Source: Pseudomonas capsici (GTDB lineage Bacteria; Pseudomonadota; Gammaproteobacteria; Pseudomonadales; Pseudomonadaceae). Taken from it: a stretch of 64,000 nucleotides of DNA. A model generated the notes under the pieces. It was not told where the DNA came from. It saw only the letters and a list, made by a program, of their open reading frames with translations, and ran no database searches. The position numbers were made by a program, and so were the translations under genes. The stretch lies in NCBI RefSeq assembly GCF_017165765.1, contig NZ_JAFGZD010000008.1:1-64000 (forward strand), given 5' to 3'. Shown here one piece after another: positions 11,301 to 20,826 of the stretch. How positions within the stretch are numbered: position 1 is the stretch's first letter; each line of letters opens with the position of its first letter.

Positions 11301-12227
11301 ATCGGCATCGCCCTGAGCCCGCAGGACGGCAACGAGCTGAGCCAGTTGATGAAGAACGCCGACACCGCGATGTACCACGCCAAGGAGCGCGGCAAGAACA
11401 ACTTCCAGTTCTACCAGACCGACATGAACGCCACGGCCCTGGAGCGCCTGGAACTGGAAAGCGACCTGCGCCATGCCCTGGAGCAACAAGAGTTCACGAT
11501 CTACTACCAGCCTCAGTTCAGCGGCGACGGCAAACGCCTGACCGGTGCCGAAGCCCTGCTGCGCTGGCGGCATCCACGCCGCGGTCTGGTACCGCCCAGC
11601 GAATTCATCCCGGTGCTGGAAGAACTCGGCCTGGTGGTGGAAGTCGGGGACTGGGTACTGGCCGAAGCCTGTCGCCAGCTCAAGAGCTGGCATCAGGCAA
11701 AAGTGCGGGTCCCCAAGGTGTCGGTGAACATCTCTGCCAGACAGTTCTCGGACGGCCAGCTCGGCAAGCGCATCGCCCGGATGCTGGGCGAAACCGGGCT
11801 GCCACCGGCGTGCCTGGAACTGGAACTGACCGAAAGTATCCTGATGCGCGAAGTCAGCGAAGCCATGCAGATGCTCGACGGCCTGAAGAATCTTGGCCTG
11901 AGCATCGCGGTCGATGACTTCGGTACCGGCTATTCATCGCTGAACTACCTCAAGCAGTTCCCGATCGACGTCCTGAAAATCGACCGTACCTTCGTCGATG
12001 GCCTGCCATCGGGCGAACAGGACGCACAGATCGCCCGCGCCATTATCGCCATGGCCCACAGCCTGAATCTGGCGGTCATCGCCGAAGGCGTCGAAACCCA
12101 CGAACAGCTCGAATTCCTTCGTGAACACGGCTGCGACGAAGTCCAGGGCTACCTCTTCGGCCGCCCGATGTCGGCTTCGCAGTTCGAGGCGCAGTTCAGT
12201 AATGATGCGCTGTTCATGTTCGACTAG
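8394..12227 (+). CDS. morA: MorA-like membrane GGDEF-EAL cyclic-di-GMP regulator
   Basis: This 1277-residue inner-membrane protein has two membrane segments (about 27-45 and 253-275) flanking a periplasmic sensor region. Three to four PAS domains follow, then a GGDEF domain (GGDEF intact near residue 920) and an EAL domain (EALLRW near 1052, with DDFGTGYSSL). Both catalytic signatures look intact, so it may both make and degrade cyclic-di-GMP. Neighbouring glyA and the wider order match P. aeruginosa morA (PA4601), which affects flagellar timing and biofilm; this copy is slightly shorter than the roughly 1400-residue homologue. The start is TTG at 8394, with AGGAA seven bases upstream. A perfect hairpin covers its stop codon. 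Confidence 0.88.
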   Translation: MPTPTPSTPSATANNTTAVPLRSSLKGLLAALVLLMLALLLWQLLEQFHQTQERQRQRSLDYSTQLADRLSLNMALSAQITMNLLDEGTPFRSEIPHQKQTLQRLRETLPSMRSVASLNPQGDVIRDSADTTPDGAFLKSALQQAVGRPYYYTCSEDGLQIYMFVHQADGLGGAYWVVRMAPDALKALIQQPSQDFQHLWRLENRLTQRVILRDTSMQTDSGHAESVLLQPLSNSDWQLHGLFDAYKARQELIAPLIVKCVVGLLFSLLPLAAILSLRRRQRQLLESRRRYQDIFEGAGVAICVLDMSDLPEQLETFQIHTTEDFDRFIETQPGLLKRLLQQIRITEVNQVALSLLNIKCGDEAWQQLIEGESRKRPGIGTQVIEAVLSRQQRLELEIRLTRESGQDQHLWLVLRLPETRSDYDAVILSIGDITSRKQIELSLQERERFWSDVVRTVPDHLYVQDVLSQRMIYSNHHLGQTLGYSKSELHAMGEFFWEILLHPEDAQSYQDMRLRQRHHGHNELLQCTLRFRHKDTTWRSFDIREQALTRDKEDLVTRIIGVAKDVTRQVEASQSLRDSEQRYRMLAESISDVIFSTDRLLAVNYVSPSVQSVLGYEADWIIHNGWGSTVANPQQLSGFYNLIARIKRVLDNPQELAKLRSTVPTQLYLFDCLRADGRKIPVELRLVLVWDEHGTFEGILGVGRDISTQRRAEKDLRMAATVFEHSTSAILITDPAGYIVQANDAFTRVSGYDVSEVLDQLPNMLTVVREQEAHLRYILKQLNQSGSWEGEVWLKRRNGEHYPAWVGITAVVDDEGDLASYVCFFSDISERKASEQRIHRLAYYDALTHLPNRTLFQDRLHSALQHAERQQAWVVLMFLDLDRFKPINDSLGHAAGDRMLKEMATRLLACVADDDTVARMGGDEFTLLLQPGATREIALNRAIHVAEQILNSLITPFVLEGREFFVTASIGIALSPQDGNELSQLMKNADTAMYHAKERGKNNFQFYQTDMNATALERLELESDLRHALEQQEFTIYYQPQFSGDGKRLTGAEALLRWRHPRRGLVPPSEFIPVLEELGLVVEVGDWVLAEACRQLKSWHQAKVRVPKVSVNISARQFSDGQLGKRIARMLGETGLPPACLELELTESILMREVSEAMQMLDGLKNLGLSIAVDDFGTGYSSLNYLKQFPIDVLKIDRTFVDGLPSGEQDAQIARAIIAMAHSLNLAVIAEGVETHEQLEFLREHGCDEVQGYLFGRPMSASQFEAQFSNDALFMFD

Positions 12228-12240
12228 GTCGAACATGAAC
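12212..12240. repeat. Perfect stem-loop across the morA stop codon
   Basis: GTTCATGTTCGAC (12212-12224) and GTCGAACATGAAC (12228-12240) form a 13-bp perfect stem whose three-base loop is the TAG stop codon. There is no T-tract, so it is not a classical terminator. It could protect the 3' end of the long morA transcript. Confidence 0.6.
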
Positions 12241-12243
12241 AGT

Positions 12244-12340
12244 AGCTGCAAGCTATAAGCGGCAAGCTTCAAGTAAAAGCAGATTGTCTTTTCCGGGCAC
12301 TGCGGCCTGCTCTTGCTTGCCGCTTGTAACTTGCAGCTTC
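12244..12340. repeat. Imperfect inverted repeat (REP-like) between morA and glyA
   Basis: AGCTGCAAGCTATAAGCGGCAAGCT at 12244-12268 (given by ends and core) is mirrored by CTTGCCGCTTGTAACTTGCAGCT near 12316-12339. The pair can form a long imperfect stem around a 45-base loop. Such GCAAGC / AGCGGCAAG blocks recur in pseudomonad intergenic DNA. Confidence 0.5.
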
Positions 12341-12407
12341 CCCCTACTTGCCGTCCGCTAATCCGCCAAATGAACCCCTTTCATATGCCAGATAAAACGC
12401 GATGGGG

Positions 12408-12413
12408 TAGAAT
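12408..12413 (+). promoter_or_regulatory. Probable -10 element of glyA
   Basis: TAGAAT at 12408-12413 lies 36 bases before the glyA ATG and fits a sigma-70 -10 box. No strong -35 hexamer is seen 17 bases upstream. GAGGA seven bases before the ATG is the ribosome site. Confidence 0.4.
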
Positions 12414-12449
12414 GCCCCCCTTTTCCGCTCCAACCCCTCGAGGACTGCC

Positions 12450-13703
<1,254 letters not shown>

Positions 13704-13725
13704 TAGCGCAGTCACTGGTTGCATG

Positions 13726-13755
13726 AAAAAGCCCGGCTCTTGAGCCGGGCTTTTT
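13726..13755. terminator. Bidirectional intrinsic terminator after glyA
   Basis: AAAAAGCCCGGCTC pairs with GAGCCGGGCTTTTT around a TT loop, with an A5 run on the left and T5 on the right. It ends glyA on the plus strand and can also end the CobW-type gene read from the other side. Confidence 0.9.
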
Positions 13756-13781
13756 CGTTTATCACATACGGTAATGAGGAC

Positions 13782-14762
13782 TCAGTCGCTCTCGATCAGA
13801 GCAAAGCCCGCGCGAATCTTCTCCTCCGGCAACTCATCGGCAATGAACACGATCACGCTTTCGCGCTTTTCGTCTTCTGCCCACTCGGTGTCCCAGTCGA
13901 AACCATAGAGTTTCAGCACGCCCTGAAACACCATTCTCCGAGGTTCGCCTGCGATATTGAGTACGCCTTTGTAGCGCAGCAGTTGTTTGCCGTGGTCTTC
14001 GAGCAGTTCGTTCATGAACTCGCTGAGTTTATCGATATCCAGGGGTTTGTCGCTGCGCAGCACCAGGCTTGAGATGCGGTCGGCGGATTTGCCTGCCGGG
14101 GCGAGCGGGCGCAGGGTCACCCCGCCGCCGAGGTCGGCGTTGAGGTTGAAACCTCTGACGTCCAGTAATTCGGACAGGTCGATCTTGCCGTGTTCGACGA
14201 TACGAATCGGTGCGCGGCGATTGATGCGGGTCAGGCGGGTCGACAGTGCCTGGAATGCTTCTTCATCCACCAGATCGCGCTTGCTCACCAGCAGACGGTC
14301 GGCAAAGCCTATTTGTGCCTGGGCGATGGTCTGGGTCAGGTGAGTGTCGGCATGGGCAGCGTCCACCAGAGTGATGATGCCGTCGAGGATATAGCGTTCG
14401 CGCAGTTCTTCGTCGATGAAGAAGGTCTGCGCAACGGGAGCCGGATCGGCCAGCCCGGTGCATTCGATGACAAGACGGTCGAAGGCGATCTCACCGCTGT
14501 CCAGGCGCTCCAGCAGCAGATACAGAGCCTTGGTCAGGTCGGTATGGATGGTGCAGCAGACGCAACCATTGGAAAGCGTCATGACTTGCACCGGCTCGGC
14601 GCCGAGCAACTGGCTGTCGATGCCGGCGTCACTGAATTCGTTTTCGATCACCGCGATTTTCAGGCCATGTTCGGCCTTGAGCAGATGACGCAGCAGCGTG
14701 GTCTTGCCGGCTCCCAGAAAGCCGGTCAATACGGTGACGGGGATGGGTTGCGCAACAGTCAT
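13782..14762 (-). CDS. yjiA: CobW/YjiA-family GTP-binding metallochaperone
   Basis: This 326-residue cytoplasmic G3E GTPase has Walker A GFLGAGKTT (residues 14-22), the metal-binding CxCC motif GCVCC (66-70), ECTGLADP (switch/Walker B region) and a guanine-specificity SKRDLVD segment. The C-terminal CobW_C domain includes LLRYKGVLNIAG. Family members bind Zn, Co or Ni and deliver it to client enzymes; the client here is unknown. It follows cstA and ybdD on the same strand after a terminator-like hairpin, the same order as PA4604-PA4606. E. coli yjiA is also next to yjiX and the cstA-like btsT, which supports a link to pyruvate/peptide uptake. Confidence 0.88.
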   Translation of the reverse strand: MTVAQPIPVTVLTGFLGAGKTTLLRHLLKAEHGLKIAVIENEFSDAGIDSQLLGAEPVQVMTLSNGCVCCTIHTDLTKALYLLLERLDSGEIAFDRLVIECTGLADPAPVAQTFFIDEELRERYILDGIITLVDAAHADTHLTQTIAQAQIGFADRLLVSKRDLVDEEAFQALSTRLTRINRRAPIRIVEHGKIDLSELLDVRGFNLNADLGGGVTLRPLAPAGKSADRISSLVLRSDKPLDIDKLSEFMNELLEDHGKQLLRYKGVLNIAGEPRRMVFQGVLKLYGFDWDTEWAEDEKRESVIVFIADELPEEKIRAGFALIESD

Positions 14763-14832
14763 GTGTACTCCAGCAGTTCAATATGTCCGGTACATCGCCT
14801 TCCCGGATGAATCCGGTCCCACAGAGACCTGT

Positions 14833-14866
14833 AAAAACGACAACGCCACAGGTGTTGGCCTGTGGC
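14833..14866 (-). terminator. Intrinsic terminator after ybdD
   Basis: On the minus strand GCCACAGG / CCTGTGGC (8-bp stem, 6-base loop; plus-strand 14845-14866) is followed by GTTGTCGTTTTT. It lies 34 bases after the ybdD stop and would partly separate cstA-ybdD from the downstream GTPase gene. Confidence 0.7.
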
Positions 14867-14899
14867 GCGTCGATTCAAACGATAACGCAGATCAGAGGA

Positions 14900-15097
14900 T
14901 CAGCAACACTTGGGACCACCCTTGCCGCCGTAACGAGCTTCCTGACGCTCCCGAAAGAACTCCTCATAGCTCATCAACGGCTTGTCCGGGTGTTTGGTCT
15001 GCATGTGCTCGACATAGGTGTCGTAGTCCGGCATGCCCACCATCAGGCGCGCGGCCTGACCGAGGTATTTCCCGAGACGACTCAGGTCATTGAACAT
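14900..15097 (-). CDS. ybdD: YbdD/YjiX family small protein
   Basis: This 65-residue basic protein has the family core [14 protein letters not shown] and a C-terminal GGKGGPKCC with paired cysteines. YbdD/YjiX (DUF466) proteins are encoded next to CstA-type transporters and are thought to support them. The ATG at 15097 is chosen because AGAGGA lies seven bases upstream; a TTG two codons earlier has no better site. Its start is 27 bases after the cstA stop, so the two are one operon. Confidence 0.9.
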   Translation of the reverse strand: MFNDLSRLGKYLGQAARLMVGMPDYDTYVEHMQTKHPDKPLMSYEEFFRERQEARYGGKGGPKCC

Positions 15098-15124
15098 GGG
15101 CAAATCCTCTTCTCATGACCGTCA

Positions 15125-17200
15125 TCACACCTGCGATCCCGGAGGCATGGCCTGATATGGCATTTCCTTGTCGCTGCGATCCTTCTTGATCCACGCCGCA
15201 CGACCGACTTTCAGCGCGTAGAACAGGATGCTGGATACGACGAACAGGAACAGGACGGTCAGACCGGCGTTGGTGTAAGCGTTGAAGATCACATGCTGCA
15301 TCTGGTCCATGTTCTTGGCCGGAGCCAGGATCTGACCGGCGTCCGCTGCAGTGCTGTACTTCTTGGCCAGGGCCAGGAAGCCAACGGCCGGGTTGGAGTC
15401 GAACAGCTTGATCAGGCTCGCCGTCACGGTGCAGACCAGCAGCCAGGACGCAGGCAGCAAGGTCACCCAGACGTAGCGCTGACGCTTCATCTTGATCAGC
15501 ACCACACTGGCGAGCATCAGGGCGATACCGGCGAGCATCTGGTTGGAGATACCGAACAGCGGCCACAAGGTATTGATGCCACCCAGCGGGTCGATCACGC
15601 CTTGATACAGCAGGTAACCCCAGAGCGCGACGCAACCGCCGGTACCGATGGCGTTGGCCACCCAGGACTCGGTGCGCTTGAGAGCAGGTACGAAGCTACC
15701 CAGCAGGTCCTGAAGCATGAAGCGACCGGCACGGGTACCGGCGTCGACTGCGGTCAGGATGAACAGGGCTTCAAACAGAATCGCGAAGTGGTACCAGAAC
15801 GCCATGGTGTTTTCACCCGGCAGGACCTGGTGCAGGATCTGCGCGATACCGACTGCCAGAGTCGGAGCACCACCGGCACGGGCCAGGATGGTGTGCTCGC
15901 CGATGTCATTGGCCACGGCAGTCAGTTGCTCGGGGGTAATGGTAAAGCCCCAGTTACTGACAGTTTGCGCCACAGACACCACATCACTGCCCACAATCGC
16001 AGGCGGGCTGTTCATGGCGAAGTACACACCTGGCTCGATCACCGAAGCGGCAACCATGGCCATGATGGCCACGAAGGACTCCATCAGCATGCCGCCGTAA
16101 CCGATGTAGCGGGCGTTCTTTTCGTTATCCAGCAGCTTGGGCGTGGTACCGGAGGAAATCAGGGCGTGGAAGCCCGACACCGCACCACACGCAATGGTGA
16201 TGAACAGGAACGGGAACAGCGCGCCTTTCCAGACCGGCCCCGTACCGTCGGTGAACTGGGTCAGGGCCGGCATTTTCAGCTCGGGAGCCAGAATCAGAAT
16301 GCCGATTGCCAGCGCAACGATGGTGCCGATTTTCAGGAAGGTAGAGAGGTAGTCACGTGGTGCGAGCAGCAGCCATACCGGCAGCATTGCCGCAACGAAG
16401 CCGTAGCCCACCAGCATCCAGGTGATCTGCACACCGGTGAAGGTGAACATCGGGCCCCAGACCGGATCCGCAGCCACCGAGCCACCCACCCAGATGGAAA
16501 GCAGCAGCAGAACCACGCCGATGATGGAGATTTCACCGATACGACCCGGACGGATGTAGCGCATGTAAACGCCCATGAACATCGCGATCGGGATGGTTGC
16601 CATGACCGTGAACATGCCCCACGGGCTTTCAGCCAGGGCCTTGACCACGATCAGCGCCAGCACCGCGAGGATGATGATCATGATCAGGAAGCAGCCGAAC
16701 AGGGCAATGGTGCCCGGGATACGGCCCATTTCCTCACGGACGATATCGCCCAGGGAACGACCGTTGCGGCGCGTGGAGAGGAACAGAATCATGAAATCCT
16801 GTACCGCACCTGCCAGTACCACACCGGCGATCAGCCAGAGCGTGCCGGGCAGGTAACCCATCTGCGCAGCCAGTACCGGGCCGACCAGTGGGCCTGCACC
16901 TGCGATGGCTGCGAAATGGTGACCGAACAGAATGTGCTTGTTGGTCGGGACATAATCCAGACCGTCGTTGTTGACCACCGCCGGAGTTGCCCGCAGCGGA
17001 TCGAGCTGCATGACATGGTTGGCGATGAAAAGACTGTAGTAACGATAAGCGACCAGATAAATAGCTACAGCAGCGACCACGATCCACAAGGCATTGATTG
17101 CCTCGCCACGACGCAGTGCCACCACCCCCAGAGCAAAAGCCCCAATAATTGCGAGAAGCACCCAGGGCACATGGCGCATTAGGCTATTGTTATTTTTCAT
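15125..17200 (-). CDS. cstA: CstA-family carbon starvation / pyruvate-peptide transporter
   Basis: This polytopic inner-membrane protein has 691 residues and roughly 16-18 hydrophobic segments. The hallmark HILFGHHFAAIAGAGPLVGP lies near residue 70-95 and PFLFITIACGAVSGFHALIS is another conserved block. CstA/BtsT proteins are proton-driven importers of peptides or pyruvate, induced on carbon limitation. The ATG at 17200 starts MKNNNSLMRH; an upstream TTG frame adds 11 residues with no ribosome site. It heads the operon cstA-ybdD with the CobW GTPase gene behind. The 277 bases upstream, shared with the divergent mapZ gene, should hold its promoter. Confidence 0.93.
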   Translation of the reverse strand: MKNNNSLMRHVPWVLLAIIGAFALGVVALRRGEAINALWIVVAAVAIYLVAYRYYSLFIANHVMQLDPLRATPAVVNNDGLDYVPTNKHILFGHHFAAIAGAGPLVGPVLAAQMGYLPGTLWLIAGVVLAGAVQDFMILFLSTRRNGRSLGDIVREEMGRIPGTIALFGCFLIMIIILAVLALIVVKALAESPWGMFTVMATIPIAMFMGVYMRYIRPGRIGEISIIGVVLLLLSIWVGGSVAADPVWGPMFTFTGVQITWMLVGYGFVAAMLPVWLLLAPRDYLSTFLKIGTIVALAIGILILAPELKMPALTQFTDGTGPVWKGALFPFLFITIACGAVSGFHALISSGTTPKLLDNEKNARYIGYGGMLMESFVAIMAMVAASVIEPGVYFAMNSPPAIVGSDVVSVAQTVSNWGFTITPEQLTAVANDIGEHTILARAGGAPTLAVGIAQILHQVLPGENTMAFWYHFAILFEALFILTAVDAGTRAGRFMLQDLLGSFVPALKRTESWVANAIGTGGCVALWGYLLYQGVIDPLGGINTLWPLFGISNQMLAGIALMLASVVLIKMKRQRYVWVTLLPASWLLVCTVTASLIKLFDSNPAVGFLALAKKYSTAADAGQILAPAKNMDQMQHVIFNAYTNAGLTVLFLFVVSSILFYALKVGRAAWIKKDRSDKEMPYQAMPPGSQV

Positions 17201-17477
17201 TTTCTTATTCCAGCAGAGTTGACTAGAAGGCAAGCCCCCCGAGTTTAGCCCTGTCGGAGCGAAAGACCACCCCCAACCATGGTCTAGAGCGCTTTAATAG
17301 CCTGGCAAAACGTAAATAACGCCTCCCCTTCCTGCAAACCAATCTACAGAAGCAATAAAAGTTATCCACAGAACTGTTCGGCAACTCCGTTCAGGTCTAT
17401 CGTGCCTAGACAAGGGTGCCATTATCCATGGCCAGTCCGCTGACCCAGCGTCAGTCGATATCACGAGAGTTCACTTG

Positions 17478-17846
17478 ATGACCGACTCCCCCTCAGATCG
17501 CCGTCGTTTCAAGCGCATTGCCTTCGATGCCAGGACCGACCTCAGCCAGGGCAACCACAACTGGAAAGTGCAGCTGCTCGATCTCTCTCTGAAAGGACTG
17601 CTCATCGAACGGCCGGAACCCTGGACAGGCGACCCGGATGAGCACTTTCTGGTGGACATCCACCTCAGCGACGATGCCTACGTGAAGATGGATGTGAAAC
17701 TGACCCATGACGACAACCATCATCTGGGGTTTGTCTGCCTGCACATCGGGCTGGAATCGATCGGCCATTTGAAGCGGCTGGTGGAACTGAACCTGGGAGA
17801 TCCGGCAGAGCTGGACAGGGAACTGGCGGCATTGATCGAGATTTGA
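17478..17846 (+). CDS. mapZ: PilZ-domain cyclic-di-GMP receptor (MapZ-like)
   Basis: This 122-residue single PilZ domain protein carries the cyclic-di-GMP binding motif RxxxR (R9 to R13 in RRRFKR) and DxSxxG (D35, S37, G40 in DLSLKG). The C-terminal HLKRLVELNLGD helix closely matches P. aeruginosa PA4608/MapZ, which binds the chemotaxis methyltransferase CheR1 when loaded with cyclic-di-GMP. The ATG at 17478 is used; a TTG directly before it adds one residue. The location between cstA and radA is as in P. aeruginosa. With morA in the same block, synthesis and readout of the same second messenger lie within 10 kb. Confidence 0.88.
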   Translation: MTDSPSDRRRFKRIAFDARTDLSQGNHNWKVQLLDLSLKGLLIERPEPWTGDPDEHFLVDIHLSDDAYVKMDVKLTHDDNHHLGFVCLHIGLESIGHLKRLVELNLGDPAELDRELAALIEI

Positions 17847-17897
17847 ATTCGCGGCGGTTGACCTCCTGCAAAAAAATGCCGATCAACATCATTTTGC

Positions 17898-17948
17898 GGG
17901 AGGCAGCTTGCTGGCGACCAAGGCCTTTCCGCCAGCAAGCTGCCTCCC
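17898..17948. repeat. REP-type inverted repeat between mapZ and radA
   Basis: GGGAGGCAGCTTGCTGGC (17898-17915) and GCCAGCAAGCTGCCTCCC (17931-17948) are perfect 18-bp arms around a 15-base loop. It lies between two convergent genes. A partial copy of the right arm is at 58181-58200 and a related arm at 36077. Confidence 0.8.
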
Positions 17949-17979
17949 ACAAGTTAGTTTTTGCCTTAACTGATCAGCC

Positions 17980-19347
17980 CTACTCGAACAACGCATCCAG
18001 CGCCTGTTCCAGCCGGGTAACGGCAATGATCTGCAGATTGGCCGGCGCTTCCTTGGGGGCGTTACCCTTCGGCACAATGGCGCGCTTGAAGCCATGCTTG
18101 GCGGCCTCTTTCAGGCGTTCCTGGCCACTGGGCACCGGCCTGACCTCGCCGGAAAGCCCTACCTCCCCGAATACCAGCAGGTCATGAGGCAATGGCCGAT
18201 TGCGCAGGCTCGACATGACTGCCGCCATCAACGCCAGGTCAGACGCGGTTTCCAGCACCTTCACCCCTCCCACCACGTTGAGGAATACATCCTGATCGTG
18301 GGTCGGTATCCCGCCATGACGATGCAGCACCGCCAGCAACATGGCCAGACGGTTCTGATCCAGCCCCAGCGTCACCCGCCGCGGGTTGGACATGTGACTG
18401 TCGTCCACCAGCGCCTGAACTTCCACCAGCATGGGCCGCGTGCCTTCCCAGGTCGCCATGACCACACTGCCGGGCACTTCCTCCTGAGCACGGGTCAGGA
18501 AAATCGCCGAAGGGTTGGAGACTTCCTTGAGCCCCTTGTCCGTCATGCCGAACACACCCAGTTCGTTCACGGCACCGAAACGGTTCTTCACCGCCCGGAG
18601 CAGACGCAAGCGCCCATCCGACTCGCCCTCGAAATAGAGAACGGTATCGACCATATGCTCCAGCACCCGAGGCCCGGCCAGCGCGCCTTCCTTGGTGACA
18701 TGGCCGACCAGGAAAATCGCCGTGCCGCTCTGCTTGGCGTAACGCACCAGCAAGGCTGCACTTTCCCGCACTTGCGCCACGCCGCCGGGAGCGGATTGCA
18801 GTTGCTCGGTGAAGATCGTCTGGATGGAATCGATCACCATGACCTTGGGCTGCTCGACACGCGCCGTGGCGATGATCGACTCGATGCAGGTTTCGGTCAT
18901 CACCCGCAATTTGTCCTGAGGCAGGCCAAGGCGTCGGGCGCGCATGGCCACCTGTTGCTGGGATTCCTCCCCCGTCACATACAGTGCCGGCATGCGCTCG
19001 GCGATATTGCACAGGGTTTGCAGCAGGATAGTGGACTTCCCGATCCCCGGATCGCCGCCGATCAATACGACCGAGCCATCCACAAGGCCGCCGCCCAGGA
19101 CGCGGTCCAGCTCGTTGGACTTGGTGGAAAAGCGTGGAATCTCTTCGACACTGACTTCGGCCAGAGTCTTGATCTGGGCCTGCGAACCCGCCCAACCGGT
19201 ACGTCCGCTGGGTGCAGCGGCTGCGCCGCTTTCCAGCATGGTTTCAACCAGCGTGTTCCAGGCACCGCAATCACTGCACTGGCCCGCCCATTTGGGAAAA
19301 GTCGCGCCGCACTCAGTGCAGCCGTACAAGCGTTTGGCCTTGGCCAT
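17980..19347 (-). CDS. radA: DNA repair/recombination protein RadA
   Basis: This 455-residue cytoplasmic protein has an N-terminal C4 zinc finger (CTECG...CSDCG, residues 10-27), a RecA-like ATPase with Walker A GGDPGIGKST, the RadA-specific KNRFG motif and a C-terminal Lon-like (inactive protease) domain. In this family it drives branch migration and processing of recombination intermediates. The start at 19347 (MAKAKRLYGC) is chosen because it begins the zinc finger region; an upstream frame adds 14 residues not found in the family. Length agrees with E. coli RadA (460). Confidence 0.95.
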   Translation of the reverse strand: MAKAKRLYGCTECGATFPKWAGQCSDCGAWNTLVETMLESGAAAAPSGRTGWAGSQAQIKTLAEVSVEEIPRFSTKSNELDRVLGGGLVDGSVVLIGGDPGIGKSTILLQTLCNIAERMPALYVTGEESQQQVAMRARRLGLPQDKLRVMTETCIESIIATARVEQPKVMVIDSIQTIFTEQLQSAPGGVAQVRESAALLVRYAKQSGTAIFLVGHVTKEGALAGPRVLEHMVDTVLYFEGESDGRLRLLRAVKNRFGAVNELGVFGMTDKGLKEVSNPSAIFLTRAQEEVPGSVVMATWEGTRPMLVEVQALVDDSHMSNPRRVTLGLDQNRLAMLLAVLHRHGGIPTHDQDVFLNVVGGVKVLETASDLALMAAVMSSLRNRPLPHDLLVFGEVGLSGEVRPVPSGQERLKEAAKHGFKRAIVPKGNAPKEAPANLQIIAVTRLEQALDALFE

Positions 19348-19532
19348 GACAACCCCAGTCGTAAAAAGCAGCATGATAACGCAGCGCATGCCGCGCTGCC
19401 GGAACCCGGTTTTTACCGCAAAAGATAAAACTTACCGGGCCAGCCCCGGTCGATTGAACGTGTACACGGCAGGATACAAATTGCTCCGTTACACTGAGTC
19501 CGATCACATCCATCTGTAACAAGGAATGACCC

Positions 19533-19979
19533 ATGAGCGTATTAAGCGAATTCAAGGCCTTCGCCGTCAAAGGTAACGTGGTCGACATGGCCGTGGGTAT
19601 CATCATTGGTGCGGCATTCGGCAAGATCGTTTCGTCATTCGTCGGCGACGTGATCATGCCTCCGCTGGGCCTGTTGATCGGCGGTGTGGACTTCAGCGAT
19701 CTGGCCATCACCCTGCGCGCAGCCGAAGGCACAACCCCTGCCGTGCTGCTGGCTTACGGCAAGTTCATCCAGACCGTGCTCGACTTCGTCATCGTGGCGT
19801 TCGCCATCTTCATGGGCGTCAAGGCCATCAACCGCCTCAAGCGCGAAGAAGCCAAAGCCCCGACCCTGCCACCGACCCCATCCAAGGAAGAAGTGCTGCT
19901 GGGCGAGATCCGTGACTTGCTCAAGGAGCAGAACAAGCCGGCAGCGCCGGTGACCGTGGACCCCACCCGTCCGCTTTGA
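19533..19979 (+). CDS. mscL: Large-conductance mechanosensitive channel
   Basis: The 148-residue inner-membrane protein forms a pentameric pore opened by membrane tension, releasing solutes on hypo-osmotic shock. TM1 ([20 protein letters not shown], residues 16-35) is the gate helix; TM2 (residues 77-100) is followed by a charged cytoplasmic helix. The N-terminal FKAFAVKGN amphipathic helix is conserved. AAGGA lies six bases before the ATG. Slightly longer than the E. coli protein (136), owing to a Pro/Thr-rich segment before the C-terminal helix and a short tail. It is convergent with the fpr gene. Confidence 0.95.
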   Translation: MSVLSEFKAFAVKGNVVDMAVGIIIGAAFGKIVSSFVGDVIMPPLGLLIGGVDFSDLAITLRAAEGTTPAVLLAYGKFIQTVLDFVIVAFAIFMGVKAINRLKREEAKAPTLPPTPSKEEVLLGEIRDLLKEQNKPAAPVTVDPTRPL

Positions 19980-19995
19980 GACCTGACGATGGTTT

Positions 19996-20044
19996 TTCGC
20001 GAATGAATTGGCTGCCACAGGGTGGGAGCTGATTCATCCGCGAA
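19996..20044. repeat. REP-like palindrome between mscL and fpr
   Basis: TTCGCGAATGAAT (19996-20008) is mirrored by ATTCATCCGCGAA (20032-20044), with one mismatch. The inner GGGTGGGAGCT resembles the other pseudomonad REP core. It lies between convergent genes and shares its outer arms with the palindromes at 28193 and 31578. Confidence 0.7.
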
Positions 20045-20049
20045 GCCCC

Positions 20050-20826
20050 TTACCAGTAATTCTCCACAACGACCTGCCCCGGTCGACGGGTCAGGTTCAG
20101 TTGCATGTCCCGCTGTTTGAGCACGGCCCGGGTGTCGTCGATCATCTGCGGGTTGCCGCAGATCATCACTCGCGAATGCTCGGGCGTCAGTTCGACACCG
20201 GCGGCACGCTCCAGCTCGCCACTTTCGATCAAGTGCGTGATCCGGCCATGCAGGGCGCCAGGATGCTGCTCACGGGTCACAGTGGGCAGGAACAGGAACT
20301 TGTCGACGTACTCGGCCAGGTAATCGCGCTGCATCAACTCGTCAATCAACTGTTGATAAGCCAGCTCTCTGGACTCCCGGACGCTGTAGACCAGAATGAT
20401 GCGTTCGAATTTATCCCAGATCTCGAAGTCCTGAAGGATCGAGAGAAAAGGCGCGACGCCGGTGCCTGTGGATAACAGCCACAAATCTCGCCCGTCGACA
20501 AAGCGATCCGGCGTCAGGTAACCGGTCGCCAGCTTTTCCACCAGCAAGGTGTCGCCTTCGCGCAGGCGGCTGAGTTCACTGGTGAACTCCCCGCCCGGTA
20601 CCACGATGGAAAAGAACTCCAGAAACTCGTCATGGGGCGCCGAAACCATCGAGTAGGCACGCCATACCGTGCTGCCGTCGGCCTTGGTCACCCCAAGGCG
20701 AGCGAATTGCCCGGCACGAAAACGGAAACCGGGATCGCGAGTGGTACGCAGAGTGAACAGATTGTCGGTCAACGGCGTCACGCGCTGCAGTGTCTGCCGG
20801 GTGAACTTGTCTTCGCTGGCGGTCAT
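20050..20826 (-). CDS. fprB: Ferredoxin/flavodoxin-NADP+ reductase
   Basis: This 258-residue FAD flavoenzyme shows the FAD-binding RAYSM motif, the NADP-binding STGTGVAPFLS motif and the C-terminal VENYW with aromatic end typical of this bacterial subclass. It moves electrons between NADPH and ferredoxin or flavodoxin for Fe-S cluster upkeep and oxidative stress. The start at 20826 (MTASEDKFTR) is preferred; the extra 22 residues upstream match nothing. Location after mscL matches PA4615 (FprB) rather than FprA, so the symbol rests on synteny. Confidence 0.85.
   Translation of the reverse strand: MTASEDKFTRQTLQRVTPLTDNLFTLRTTRDPGFRFRAGQFARLGVTKADGSTVWRAYSMVSAPHDEFLEFFSIVVPGGEFTSELSRLREGDTLLVEKLATGYLTPDRFVDGRDLWLLSTGTGVAPFLSILQDFEIWDKFERIILVYSVRESRELAYQQLIDELMQRDYLAEYVDKFLFLPTVTREQHPGALHGRITHLIESGELERAAGVELTPEHSRVMICGNPQMIDDTRAVLKQRDMQLNLTRRPGQVVVENYW

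Noticed and set aside
15293..17182. Open frame of 629 codons on the plus strand
   Set aside because: Antisense of cstA; composition is rich in His, Gln and Arg, typical of a shadow frame.
18094..19428. Open frame of 444 codons on the plus strand
   Set aside because: Antisense of radA, which has all family motifs.
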